In this document: positions 37,036 to 46,580 of the stretch, in pieces | Numbering within the stretch: position 1 is the first letter of the stretch | How the letters are laid out: every line of letters starts with the position of its first letter | DNA from: VAZQ01 sp963756715 | GTDB lineage: Bacteria > Pseudomonadota > Alphaproteobacteria > Rhizobiales > Xanthobacteraceae | Length of the DNA: 64,000 bases | Direction: 5' to 3' | NCBI GenBank assembly: GCA_963756715.1 | Contig: CAVWOV010000043.1 | Coordinates: 248,001-312,000 of the forward strand | Notes under the pieces: model-generated | The model's database searches: none | Told to the model about the DNA's origin: nothing | The model's input: the letters and a program-made list of their open reading frames with translations, nothing else | Program-made: the position numbers and the translations under genes

Positions 37036-37365
37036 TTAACGTGATTTTTTCGCGGCACTGCCGCCCAAAGCCTTGTGCAGTTCGGTGACCGCTTGCGCGA
37101 GTTGTTCGCGATGCAGGACGTCGTCCTTTGGAAGGTGGCCGACGGTCGAAGCCAACTCACGCAGAATGTCAGCGAACAGACCGAAGTTGATGTGCATGTG
37201 AATCGATTTGCGCACATCTTCTGGGCCTGGGCGTTCAAGTGTCAGCGCGATGCCGGCCTGATCGACATGCGCCTCGAATCGCGATGAACGTTCGAATGTG
37301 CCGACATATAATTTGTCGGGATATTCGAGCGCGACCTCGGCCTTGTCGGCGATTGGCTTCGTCAT
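37036..37365 (-). CDS. Conserved hypothetical protein
   Basis: This 109-residue protein has no signal peptide or membrane segment. It reads KAEVALEYPDKLYVGTFERSSRFEAHVD at the N-terminus and ends in a basic Lys/Ser tail. The middle carries HMHINFGLFADILRELASTV, a likely amphipathic helix. I do not recognise a family. The frame is unbroken and codon use matches neighbours; it lies upstream of nothing on its strand except the TTT receptor 310 bases away. Confidence 0.6.
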   Translation of the reverse strand: MTKPIADKAEVALEYPDKLYVGTFERSSRFEAHVDQAGIALTLERPGPEDVRKSIHMHINFGLFADILRELASTVGHLPKDDVLHREQLAQAVTELHKALGGSAAKKSR

Positions 37366-37469
37366 AGCGGCCTCTCATGAATGACCATCATCGTCATCGA
37401 TCGATGCGACGGCCGCTTTGCGCTAGGTCAAGGTGGCGACCACCAAGCCGCCACCATTGCACCAGCGCG

Positions 37470-39815
37470 TCAATGTCCAGCCGGCGCACCGGCCCGGGCA
37501 CGCTGGATCGTTTCCCACACCCGCGCCGGCGTCGCCGGCATGTCGATGTGGTGGACGCCGAGCGGCTTGAGCGCGTCGATCAATGCGTTGATCACCGTCG
37601 GTGGCGCGCCGATGGTGCCGGACTCGCCGATGCCCTTGACGCCAAGCGGGTTGGTCTTGCACGGCACTTCTTCCAGCGTCGCATCCACGTCGGGCATCAT
37701 GTCGGCGCGCGGCATGCCGTAGTCCATGAAGCTGCCGGTCAGGAGCTGGCCGGACTGCCGGTCGTAAATCTGATGCTCGATCAGCGCCTGGCCGATACCC
37801 TGGATCACGCCGCCATGGATCTGGCCGCGCACGATCATCGGGTTGAGCACGCGGCCGAGATCGTCCACCACGAAATAGCGGTCGACGGTGACCTCGCCGG
37901 TGTCCGGATCGACCTCCAGCTCGCAGACGTGCGAGCCGTTGGGATGGCTCGGCGGCTCGGCGCTGTGGCTGCCGCTGGCTTCCAGGCCGACGCCGAATTT
38001 CACGGTGAGCGGCCCCATCGGCGCATAGGACGCTTTGGCGACATCGACGATGGCGATCGCCTTGTCGGTGCCGACGACGCGGTACTGGCCATCCTTGAAC
38101 TCGATGTCGGCCGCGTCTGCCTCCATCATCATGGCGGCCATCGGCTTGCCTTTGTCGATGATCGCCTCGGTCGCCTTCAGGAGCGCATTGCCGCCGACCA
38201 TGGCGCTGCGCGCCCCATAGGTGCCGCGCCCGATTGCAACCTGTGCGGTGTCGCCCTGCACGTAGCGGATGGACTCGAACGGCACCCCGAGTTTGTCGTG
38301 CACGAGCTGCGCGAACACCGTGGCATGGCCCTGGCCGTGCGAATGCGTGCCGGCCATGACGGTGAGCGCGCCGTCCGGGTCGAAGCGCAGGTCCATGCGC
38401 TCGTTGAAGATGCCGCCGAACTCGATGTAGTAGCTCACCGCCCGGCCGCGCAGCTTGCCGCTGTCTTTGGATGACTTCCTGCGTGCCGCATAGCCCTTCC
38501 AGTCGCTCGACTCGATGCACTTGTCGAGAAGGCGCACGAATTCGCCGCTATCGTAAGTCCACAGCGTCGGCGTCGCATAGGGCAGCTTGCTCGGCGGAAT
38601 GAGATTGCGCCGCCTGATCTCGGCCGGGTCCATGCCGATCTCGCGCGCCGCATGCTCGATCAGCCGCTCCATGAAGTAGGCCGCCTCGGGCCGCCCCGCG
38701 CCGCGATAAGGCCCGCTCTGCGAGGTGTTGGTGAACAGGCCCTGCGACATGATGTGCATGGTCTGGATGTCGTAGGCCTCGGGCACGAAGCGGATCGACA
38801 TCGCGCCCGCCGCCAGCGCCGGTCCGACGAAGTAGGCGCCCATCTGGAACAGGCTCTTGCTGCGCAGCGCGAGGATCTTGCCATGGTCGTCGAGCGCGAG
38901 TTCGCCGTAATAGACCATCTCGCGGCCATGGTGGTCGTTGAGCATGCTCTCGCTGCGGGACGCGATCCATTTCACCGGCCGGCGCAGCTTGCGCGCCGCC
39001 CACAGCGTCAGCACATCGTCCGGGAATGGTCCGCCCTTGAGGCCGAAGCCGCCGCCGACGTCGGGCGAGACGACACGGATGTGGTTTTCCGGCACATGCA
39101 GGACGTGCGACAGCTCCATCCGCACGCCATGCGGATTCTGCGTCGTGGCGTAGAGCGTGTAGAAATTGTCGACGGCGTTGTAGTCGCCGATGGCGACACG
39201 GGGCTCCATCGCGACCGGTGAAATGCGATTCGTCTCCACGCGCAGCTTCACCACGTGCTTGGCGTTGGCAAACGCCGCGTCGGTCGCGTCCTTGTTGCCG
39301 AACATCAGCCGGAACGCGATATTGCCGTTCTCGTTGTCGTCCCAGACTTTAGGTGCACCTTCCTTGGCGGCGTCTTCGAGATTGATCACCACCGGCAGCG
39401 GTTCATACTCCACCTCGACCAGTTCGGCGGCGTCGCGCGCCTGCGCCAGCGTCTCGGCGGCCACGAACGCGACCCGGTCGCCGACATAACGCACCCGGTC
39501 CGCCACGAGAATCGGCTGCCAGGTGCGGTGACCCTTCGGGGCGCCGAAATCCTCCGGCATCGGATGCGCGGTGAGCGAACCCAGTTGCTCGGCGGCCGCA
39601 TCCGCGCCGGTCAGCACGCAGAGCACGCCGGGCGCCGCCTTGGCCTTGGCGGTATCGATGCGCTTGATCTTGGCGTGGGCGTGTGGGGAGAGCACCGTGA
39701 CGCCGTGGCACATGCCGGGCAGGCTGATGTCGTCGACGTAGTTACCCTTGCCCACCAGGAAGCGCTGATCCTCGACGCGGCGTACCGCTTGCCCAATGCC
39801 GAACTTGGCTGCCAT
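37470..39815 (-). CDS. Xanthine dehydrogenase family molybdopterin-binding subunit (CoxL-like)
   Basis: An intact 781-residue large subunit of a molybdenum hydroxylase. N-terminal GIGQAVRRVEDQRFLVGKGNYVDD is typical of CoxL/CutL proteins. The substrate loop reads GPYRGAGRPEA near residue 370; this is the AYRGAGR-like form of so-called form II CoxL proteins, not the AYRCSFR loop of true CO dehydrogenase, so CO oxidation is unlikely. The catalytic Glu is in KGIGESGTIGAPP near residue 735. Medium (FAD) and small (2Fe-2S) subunit genes are not adjacent, which is unusual. Cytoplasmic or membrane-associated; substrate unknown, probably an N-heterocycle, aldehyde or hydroxylated aromatic. Confidence 0.92.
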   Translation of the reverse strand: MAAKFGIGQAVRRVEDQRFLVGKGNYVDDISLPGMCHGVTVLSPHAHAKIKRIDTAKAKAAPGVLCVLTGADAAAEQLGSLTAHPMPEDFGAPKGHRTWQPILVADRVRYVGDRVAFVAAETLAQARDAAELVEVEYEPLPVVINLEDAAKEGAPKVWDDNENGNIAFRLMFGNKDATDAAFANAKHVVKLRVETNRISPVAMEPRVAIGDYNAVDNFYTLYATTQNPHGVRMELSHVLHVPENHIRVVSPDVGGGFGLKGGPFPDDVLTLWAARKLRRPVKWIASRSESMLNDHHGREMVYYGELALDDHGKILALRSKSLFQMGAYFVGPALAAGAMSIRFVPEAYDIQTMHIMSQGLFTNTSQSGPYRGAGRPEAAYFMERLIEHAAREIGMDPAEIRRRNLIPPSKLPYATPTLWTYDSGEFVRLLDKCIESSDWKGYAARRKSSKDSGKLRGRAVSYYIEFGGIFNERMDLRFDPDGALTVMAGTHSHGQGHATVFAQLVHDKLGVPFESIRYVQGDTAQVAIGRGTYGARSAMVGGNALLKATEAIIDKGKPMAAMMMEADAADIEFKDGQYRVVGTDKAIAIVDVAKASYAPMGPLTVKFGVGLEASGSHSAEPPSHPNGSHVCELEVDPDTGEVTVDRYFVVDDLGRVLNPMIVRGQIHGGVIQGIGQALIEHQIYDRQSGQLLTGSFMDYGMPRADMMPDVDATLEEVPCKTNPLGVKGIGESGTIGAPPTVINALIDALKPLGVHHIDMPATPARVWETIQRARAGAPAGH

Positions 39816-39999
39816 CTCGCCCTCGTTTGCTCTATCTGGTGGATTCGACCGAATTTAGGGGAGCGCGGGGCCCAGCGCCAGCGCCTGAATTTTACCATTT
39901 GTACGGGGCGCCGCGAATGCTCGTCCGGCGTCGTCAAGCCCACGGTGACGGCCCGATGCGCGCCGCATTTCCCATCACATAAAAATTAGTCTCGGCACA

Positions 40000-40395
40000 T
40001 CAGCTCTTCGGCTGCTCCCAGTCGTGCTCGGAGACGTCGAACACGATGCCGTTGACGTCCTTGAATTTCATTTCCGCGTCGACGCCCGGATATTGCGGCA
40101 GCTTCATGAAGAACTCGCCGCCATGCTGCTTGATCTTTTGCTCGGTCGCGCTTTCGCTGTCGACCACGAAGCCGAAGTGATGCAGTCCCGCGAAATCCGG
40201 CCCGCCCTTGCTGCCCTTGGCCCCTTCGGGGAATTGCAGCAGGGTCAGATTCATCACACCGTCCGACAGCGAGATGGCATTGCCGATCGGCGCCTCGACC
40301 TTCTTCACCCGCTTGAGTTCGAACACGCCTTCGTAGAAGGCCGCGGCTTTCTCAAGGTCGGGGACCTGGATGGCGATGTGTCTGATCTTGGCCAT
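40000..40395 (-). CDS. VOC family protein (glyoxalase/dioxygenase fold)
   Basis: ATG 40395 gives 131 residues: AKIRHIAIQVPDLEKAAAFYEGVF at the start with the first metal-ligand His, GLHHFGFVVDSESATEQKI in the middle with the second, and EMKFKDVNGIVFDVSEHDWEQ at the end. This beta-alpha-beta-beta-beta repeat architecture is that of vicinal oxygen chelate proteins, which include glyoxalase I, methylmalonyl-CoA epimerase and ring-cleavage dioxygenases. Its reaction is not determined. It lies 185 bases after TTT receptor 4 on the same strand. Confidence 0.85.
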   Translation of the reverse strand: MAKIRHIAIQVPDLEKAAAFYEGVFELKRVKKVEAPIGNAISLSDGVMNLTLLQFPEGAKGSKGGPDFAGLHHFGFVVDSESATEQKIKQHGGEFFMKLPQYPGVDAEMKFKDVNGIVFDVSEHDWEQPKS

Positions 40396-40578
40396 AGTGC
40401 GCTCCGCTGAATGACTGCTGTGAGCCGGTCGCAATGATAGCACCGCACCGTCCGCGATGAAACGTGCCACCCACCCTGCGCCGGGACAAACGTCCTCGCC
40501 TTCGCGATCTCCCGAGCCAAGCGTGTGTGGGCGCTGATTTCGAAGGACCGATGTTCTTCGCCCTCCTGAGTTCCGGAC

Positions 40579-41559
40579 TCAGTTGAACTTCAATCCAGCC
40601 GCTTTGGCGATCTTGAGATTGAGCGCGATTTCGCGGGCGATCATCGCATCCATCTCGGCCGGCGTGAGCGGTGCCGGCTCGACGCCCTGCGCCGCGAGCT
40701 TGGCCTGCACTTCCGGCAGCGCCAGCGCTTTCGTGGTTTCCGCATACAATCGGTCGACGATCGGGCGCGGTGTTTTCGCCGGCACCAGCAAGCCGTTCCA
40801 GTAGTTGAAGTCAGAGTCCTTATAGCCGGCTTCGAGCGTGGTCGGCACATCCGGTAGCGCCGGCGAACGTTTCGCAGAACTCACCGCCAGCGGCAGCAAT
40901 TGATTGTTCTTGATGAACGGCAGGCCCGACGAAATGCCGATGAAGATGAAATCGACCCGGCCGGTCATGACTTCGGTGAGGGCCTCCGGACCGCCGCGGA
41001 ACGGCACATGGGTCGCCTTTAGGCCGGCGCTGACGCGGAAGCGTTCGGCCGCCCAGTGCGTGGCGCTGCCGACGCCGGCCGACGCGAAGGTCATGTTGCC
41101 GTCCTTGGCTTTGGCGACGAAGTCCTTGATGGTTTTGATGCCTTTCGACGGAGCGACCAGCAGCACGTTCGGCACGCTGCCGAAGCAGGCGACCGCCGCG
41201 AAGTCCTTCGCCGCGTCGTAGGGCAGATTAGGATAGGCGGCGGGCGAGCCCGAATGGGCGGCGGCATTGATGAGGAGCGTGAAGCCGTCGGGGTCCGCCT
41301 TGGCGACCTGCGCCGAGCCAATGGTGCCGCCGGCGCCGCCGCGGTTCTCGATCACGATGGTCGCCCCGAGTTGTCGGGACAAGGGATCGAGAACGATGCG
41401 GCCGAGGATGTCGATGGTGCTGCCGGCGGTGAATGGCACCACGGCGCGGATCGGCTTGCCGGTGGGCCACGTATCTGCTGCGGCGGCGCGCGGCAGTGCC
41501 GTCGTCGCGAGAGCGGCGGCGGTCAGCGTCAGAAAGTGGCGGCGGTCGCTGATCATCAT
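40579..41559 (-). CDS. TTT-type solute-binding protein (Bug family), receptor 4
   Basis: A 326-residue receptor with a Tat-like signal (SDRRHFLTLTAAALATTALPRAAAA). Hallmarks are KPIRAVVPFTAGSTIDILGR, VIENRGGAGGTIGSAQVAK, DPDGFTLLINAAAHSG, VPFRGGPEALTEVMTGRVDF and LPDVPTTLEAGYKDSD. The frame is intact. It is directly downstream of Liv cluster 2 (30 bases after the LivF gene), an unusual mixture of two uptake-system types in one apparent operon. Confidence 0.92.
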   Translation of the reverse strand: MMISDRRHFLTLTAAALATTALPRAAAADTWPTGKPIRAVVPFTAGSTIDILGRIVLDPLSRQLGATIVIENRGGAGGTIGSAQVAKADPDGFTLLINAAAHSGSPAAYPNLPYDAAKDFAAVACFGSVPNVLLVAPSKGIKTIKDFVAKAKDGNMTFASAGVGSATHWAAERFRVSAGLKATHVPFRGGPEALTEVMTGRVDFIFIGISSGLPFIKNNQLLPLAVSSAKRSPALPDVPTTLEAGYKDSDFNYWNGLLVPAKTPRPIVDRLYAETTKALALPEVQAKLAAQGVEPAPLTPAEMDAMIAREIALNLKIAKAAGLKFN

Positions 41560-41589
41560 CGGGTGGTCTCCTCTGTGTATTGTTGAAAA

Positions 41590-42231
<642 letters not shown>

Positions 42232-42234
42232 GCG

Positions 42235-43008
42235 TCAGTTACTCTTGCTCCGCGGTCTCGTGCCGCTGATGAAGGTCTGCACGCGCTCGTCGGCGAGCGC
42301 CACCTCGGGCGTCTCGTCGGCAATCACCGTACCGTCGTAGAACGCCAGCACCCGGTCGGCGAAACGCGCCACGACTTCCATGTCATGCTCGACGAACAGC
42401 ACGGTGAGCCGCCGGCTCTTCAACGCCGACATCACGACGTCCATCAGGCCGAATTTCTCCTCGACGGAGATGCCGCTGGTCGGCTCGTCGAGCAGCAGAA
42501 CGCGCGGCGCGCCCATCACCGCCATCGCAATGTCGAGTAGTTTGCGCACGCCCTGCGGCAGGGTTGAGGCGCGGATGTCGCGATAGGGCGCGATCCGAAA
42601 CAGTTCGATCGCCGCCTCGGCTTCCGCCAGCGTCTCCGGCGATCGCAACGGCGCGAGCACGCGCGCCAGCGCACTCTCGGATTTGCGCGCGATCGCGGCC
42701 GCCGCGCACATGTTCTCGAACACCGAGAGCGAGGGAAAGATCTGCGCGACCTGGAACGAACGCGAGATGCCGAGCCGCGTGATCTCGCGCGAGGGCCGCC
42801 CGGTAATATCGCGATCTTCGAACCGGATCGTGCCCTTGGTCGGCCGCAGATGGCCGGTGATCATATTGATGAACGTGGTCTTGCCGGCGCCGTTGGCGCC
42901 GATGATGCCGACGGTCTGTTCGGCCGGGACATCCAGCGTGATGTCGCGCGCGGCCACGATCGAGCCGAAGGTCTTTTCCAGGTCGCGCACCGAGAGGATC
43001 GCGGTCAT
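42235..43008 (-). CDS. Liv-type ABC transporter ATP-binding protein (LivG family), cluster 2
   Basis: ATG 43008 (TAILSVRDLEKTFG) overlaps the LivM stop (ATGA) and gives 257 residues; the longer open frame to 43242 lies over LivM and is not used. Walker A GANGAGKTTFINMITG, LGISRSFQVAQIFPSLSVFENM, the LPQGVRKLLDIAMAV signature position, Walker B LLLDEPTSGI and FVEHDMEVV identify LivG. Confidence 0.93.
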   Translation of the reverse strand: MTAILSVRDLEKTFGSIVAARDITLDVPAEQTVGIIGANGAGKTTFINMITGHLRPTKGTIRFEDRDITGRPSREITRLGISRSFQVAQIFPSLSVFENMCAAAAIARKSESALARVLAPLRSPETLAEAEAAIELFRIAPYRDIRASTLPQGVRKLLDIAMAVMGAPRVLLLDEPTSGISVEEKFGLMDVVMSALKSRRLTVLFVEHDMEVVARFADRVLAFYDGTVIADETPEVALADERVQTFISGTRPRSKSN

Positions 43009-43952
43009 GCGCTGCTCCGCGGCGATTGACGCAGCCGTTGGAAGATCGAGCCCAGCCCGTCGGGCAGAAACAGAATGATCAGCAGCAGCGACGAGCCGAG
43101 AATGATCTGCCAGGTGCCGGGAAACAGATCGACAGCGATCGAGCGCACCAATTCGAACACGAACGAGCCGACGAAGGCGGCAGCGACCGATCCAGCCCCG
43201 GCGAGCACCGTGACGAACACGAAGCCGCCGGAGGTGGTCCAATAGGCCATGTTCGGATCGACATGGGCGATGGTGAGCGCTGCGAGTGCGCCGCCGATGC
43301 CGGCGAGCGCGCCCGAAATAACCAGCTTGAGATGGATCAGGCGATCGACCGAGATGCCAAGAAACTCCACGCGGATCTCATTGTCACGGATCGGAATCGC
43401 CAGCGAACCCGCGACGGTCCGAAAATAGAGCGCAACCAGCAGCGCCGCGACCGCCGAAAAGCCGAGCACCAGCCAGAACAGCGCGAGGTTGCGCGCCTCG
43501 CCTTCCGGCCGGTAGCCGAGGAAGCTGCCGGCTTCGACATGGAAGCCGTCGGTCGAGCCGAGTGTCTCGGTCTTCACCAGCACGCCCCAGAGGATCATCG
43601 ACATCGCGAGACTCAGCATCGCGAAGAAGATGTCCCGATAGCGTGCAAGCAGAAAACCAACCAGAAATGCGACCAGTGAGGCCGACAGCGCGGCGGCGCC
43701 CACCATCACGAAGACGTCCCGCAACGGCGTATAGCGGCCGAGCAGCGCCACCGCGTAGGCGCCGATCGCATAAAACAGCGCCTGGCCGAACGGCACCAGG
43801 CCGGCGCGCCACAGGATGATCAATCCGAGCACCACGAGCGCATTGGCGAACGCGATCGTCGCAAGCGACACCAGCCAGGCCGGCAGCCACGGTGCGATGA
43901 CGGCTACCACCGCAAATGCAAGCGCCCCGAGCACCGTCGCACGCGACCACAT
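43005..43952 (-). CDS. Liv-type ABC transporter permease (LivM family), cluster 2
   Basis: A 315-residue membrane protein with about nine hydrophobic segments. Characteristic parts are LIILWRAGLVPFGQALFYAIGAY, RYRDIFFAMLSLAMSMILWG, the coupling loop PIRDNEIRVEFLGISVDRL and GAGSVAAAFVGSFVFELVRS. It begins two bases after the LivH stop and is coupled to LivG. Confidence 0.92.
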   Translation of the reverse strand: MWSRATVLGALAFAVVAVIAPWLPAWLVSLATIAFANALVVLGLIILWRAGLVPFGQALFYAIGAYAVALLGRYTPLRDVFVMVGAAALSASLVAFLVGFLLARYRDIFFAMLSLAMSMILWGVLVKTETLGSTDGFHVEAGSFLGYRPEGEARNLALFWLVLGFSAVAALLVALYFRTVAGSLAIPIRDNEIRVEFLGISVDRLIHLKLVISGALAGIGGALAALTIAHVDPNMAYWTTSGGFVFVTVLAGAGSVAAAFVGSFVFELVRSIAVDLFPGTWQIILGSSLLLIILFLPDGLGSIFQRLRQSPRSSA

Positions 43953-43953
43953 G

Positions 43954-44850
43954 TCAAATCTTTCGCGGTTGGGCCTGGGTGAAGAGGCCGTGCGGGCGGA
44001 AGATCAGGACGAGCGCCATCACCGCGTAGATGACGAAGAGTTCCAACTGCGGGACCATGTGAACCGCGACGGCCCGGCACAGGCCGACGATGAGCGCGCC
44101 GATCAGCGCCCCCTCGATTGAGCCCATGCCGCCGGTTGCGACCACCGCAAAGGCGAGCACGATCACCTCGACACCGATGCCCAGCGTCACCGAGATTTTC
44201 GGCGCCATGACGGCGCCGCCGAGCGCGCCGAGCATCGCGCCGATGATGAAGGTCACCGTAAAGACCAGCGTTACGTTGATGCCAAAGGCCGCGGCGGTTT
44301 CGCGGTTGAAGATCACGACGGTGAGAAGGCGCCCGTAACGGGTGTACTTCAGCGCCCAATAGGCCGCGATGGCGACGAGAGCGGCGATCGCGACGAGCAG
44401 AATGTCGTAGTTCGACAGCGTAAGCTCGCCGATCTCAATGCTGCCGGCCGCCACCATTGGCTGATAGGCGGCGTAGGAGCCGGGCCCCCAGATCAGGACA
44501 ATGACGTCTTCGAGCATGAGGAAGCACGCATAGGTGACCAGCACGATCACGACTTCGTCCTTGCCGTAGACGAACCGCAGCACGCCGCGCTCGAGCACGA
44601 AGCCGAGCACCAGCCCGATCGCCATCGCTAGCAGGATCATGAACAGGAAGCCGCCCGCTTCCGGCAGGCCGCGGTCGAAATAGATGCCGACGGCGGTGGC
44701 CGCGCCGTAGGCGCCGAAGGCGTAGAACGAGCCGTGCGTGACGTTCAGGATCTTCATCACGCCGAAGATCAGCGTGAGCCCGACCGCGACTAGAAAAAGA
44801 TAGGCCGCGTAGACGAGGCCGTCGGTCAGGATGGCGAACGCGGTCAGCAC
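43954..44850 (-). CDS. Liv-type ABC transporter permease (LivH family), cluster 2
   Basis: The start is best placed at GTG 44850 (LTAFAILTDGLVYAAYLFLVAVGLTLIFGVMKILNVTHG), giving 298 residues; the open frame extends to 44991 through the intergenic repeat, which is not coding. Motifs are ILNVTHGSFYAFGAYG near residue 38, YTRYGRLLTVVIFNRETAAAFGIN in the coupling loop and TGGMGSIEGALIGALIVG. Confidence 0.9.
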   Translation of the reverse strand: MLTAFAILTDGLVYAAYLFLVAVGLTLIFGVMKILNVTHGSFYAFGAYGAATAVGIYFDRGLPEAGGFLFMILLAMAIGLVLGFVLERGVLRFVYGKDEVVIVLVTYACFLMLEDVIVLIWGPGSYAAYQPMVAAGSIEIGELTLSNYDILLVAIAALVAIAAYWALKYTRYGRLLTVVIFNRETAAAFGINVTLVFTVTFIIGAMLGALGGAVMAPKISVTLGIGVEVIVLAFAVVATGGMGSIEGALIGALIVGLCRAVAVHMVPQLELFVIYAVMALVLIFRPHGLFTQAQPRKI

Positions 44851-44910
44851 GACGGACCCTGCCTCTCCAAGCGCCGAACAGGTCGATGAAGTGTGAAGGA
44901 CCGCGCCACA

Positions 44911-45025
44911 GCGTTCCCTCCCCCCTTGAGGGGGAGGGACAGCGAGGGGAGTAACTGCAAACTCCGAATCTGCCGCCACCCCTCTCCCCAACCCTCCCCC
45001 TCAAGGGAGGAGGGGGCACACCGGG
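44911..45025. repeat. Palindromic intergenic repeat, CTCCC...GGGAG type, copy B
   Basis: GTTCCCTCCCCCCTTGAGGGGGAGGGAC forms the first stem; CACCCCTCTCCCCAACCCTCCCCCTCAAGGGAGGAGGG forms the second. Same general layout as copies A (30684) and C (57691). It lies between the substrate-binding protein gene and LivH of cluster 2, where a hairpin could lower downstream expression or protect the upstream message. Confidence 0.75.
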
Positions 45026-45089
45026 TTTGCGGTGAGAGGCGATCAGCGATAGCGGCGCGTTGAGCGCGGATCACGACGCGTCGCACGCG

Positions 45090-46412
45090 TCAGCACTTCG
45101 CGCCCTTCATGCCGTTCTTGATCCAATCCTCGGCATTGATGCCGGGCGGCGGATTGACGCATTCCGCCGGGAAACGCACGACATCGACGACCTCGGGCTC
45201 CTTCTTCTGCTTGTTGAACCTGTAGGTGCCGTAAGCCGTCGCCTGGATGCCCTGATGGCCGTTGCCGAGCGCGAGCTTTACCGGCCCGCTCGGCGCTTCA
45301 TACGAAATGCCTTCGAATGCGGCGACGACATCGTCGGTCGCAGGCTTGACGTTACCCTTGTCCTTCTGCGCCTTCTCCCACGCCACCTTGAGGCCGAGGA
45401 TCGCGAGCGCCATCTGGTAGGATGGATAGGTCGGCGGCGTGCCGTACCGTTCGACGTAGATTTTGTGGAACCAGTCGTTGAGTGCGCTCTTGGGCGCCAG
45501 CGGACCGTTCGGGCCGCGCCCGCCGATGATCGTGCCGTCCGGCATCTTATCGCGCAGCCGCCAGATTGACGCTTCGGCTGTGGTTCCGACAATCGGCATG
45601 CGCCGGCTCAAGCCGCGCGCCTGGCTCTGATAGATGAAGCCTTCGAGATCACCGTCCCAGAAACTGGTGTGCAGCGCCTGCGACTTCGAGGTCAGCAGCG
45701 TGGAGATCTCGGCGCCGTACTCGCCGGCGAACAGTTTCGGGAACAGCTCTTTTTCGACCACGGCCTTGGGCGCCAGGATTTTCATCGCGCTGGCGAAGTC
45801 CTTCCAGGAATCCTGCCCCCAGGCATAGTTCTGGTTGATGCCGGAATAGCGGGCGATGTCTTTCTTCTTCGCGACCAGGTAGCGCGCCGCGCCGGTGTTA
45901 TCCATGGTGGCGTGCGGCGACGGACGGAACACGTACTTGCGCGCCTTCTCCTCGAAGATGCGCGGCGTGCCGCAGTCGAAATACACTGTCAGTGCCTTGA
46001 GCTCGTCGGCGACCGGCGTGACCGCGAGGCAACTTCCCGACGAGATGTAGCCGACCACCGCATCGACCTGATCGCGTTGCACCAGATTGCGGAACTCGGT
46101 CACCACCTGGGCGGTGGAGCCGGCCTCGTCCACGTATTTGGCCTCGATCTTGGCGCCGCCGAGCCCGACCGTGTTGTAAGGGGCAGGCGCCTTGCCGCTA
46201 TTAAGCGCCTCGATCACGATCTCGGCGCCGTTGCGGCCCGGAATGCCGAATGGGCTTGCGGCAGGGCCGCTGAGGAAGGACACGATACCGAGCTTGACCG
46301 GCGCGGGCGCCGCCGGTGCGGGCTGCTGCGCCGAGGCGGCGCCGGCCGACATTATCGTCAATGTGGCGGCCAGCCCCAGTGCCGGCACACGATACTGTTT
46401 GCGATACTTCAT
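45090..46412 (-). CDS. Liv-type ABC transporter substrate-binding protein, cluster 2
   Basis: ATG 46412 follows AGGAGGAAAACGG and gives 440 residues. Signal peptide RVPALGLAATLTIMSAGAASA; mature N-terminus is Ala/Pro-rich (QQPAPAAPAPVK) then LGIVSFLSGPAASPFGIPGRNGAEI, the Peripla_BP_6 start. Further family parts are KYVDEAGSTAQVVTEFRNLV and the dicysteine-bearing YISSGSCLAV and YFDCGTP. First gene of the cluster; substrate unknown. Confidence 0.9.
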   Translation of the reverse strand: MKYRKQYRVPALGLAATLTIMSAGAASAQQPAPAAPAPVKLGIVSFLSGPAASPFGIPGRNGAEIVIEALNSGKAPAPYNTVGLGGAKIEAKYVDEAGSTAQVVTEFRNLVQRDQVDAVVGYISSGSCLAVTPVADELKALTVYFDCGTPRIFEEKARKYVFRPSPHATMDNTGAARYLVAKKKDIARYSGINQNYAWGQDSWKDFASAMKILAPKAVVEKELFPKLFAGEYGAEISTLLTSKSQALHTSFWDGDLEGFIYQSQARGLSRRMPIVGTTAEASIWRLRDKMPDGTIIGGRGPNGPLAPKSALNDWFHKIYVERYGTPPTYPSYQMALAILGLKVAWEKAQKDKGNVKPATDDVVAAFEGISYEAPSGPVKLALGNGHQGIQATAYGTYRFNKQKKEPEVVDVVRFPAECVNPPPGINAEDWIKNGMKGAKC

Positions 46413-46580
46413 GGCCGTTTTCCTCCTGGCGGACATCTTGATTTGATTTGGGCGTTGTCCTCGAGCTTCAGCAAACGCGATCCGGATGGCATATTCAACC
46501 GGTTTTCCCGCGCCCGGCGATGGTAAGATAGACTAATGTCCGTTGACCTGTGACCGTTCGACGCCAACCTGGGAACCGCC

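Noticed and set aside
37470..39815. Aerobic CO dehydrogenase large subunit CoxL in the strict sense
   Set aside because: The active-site loop is PYRGAGR rather than AYRCSFR and no CoxM/CoxS genes are adjacent, so only the broader family is supported.
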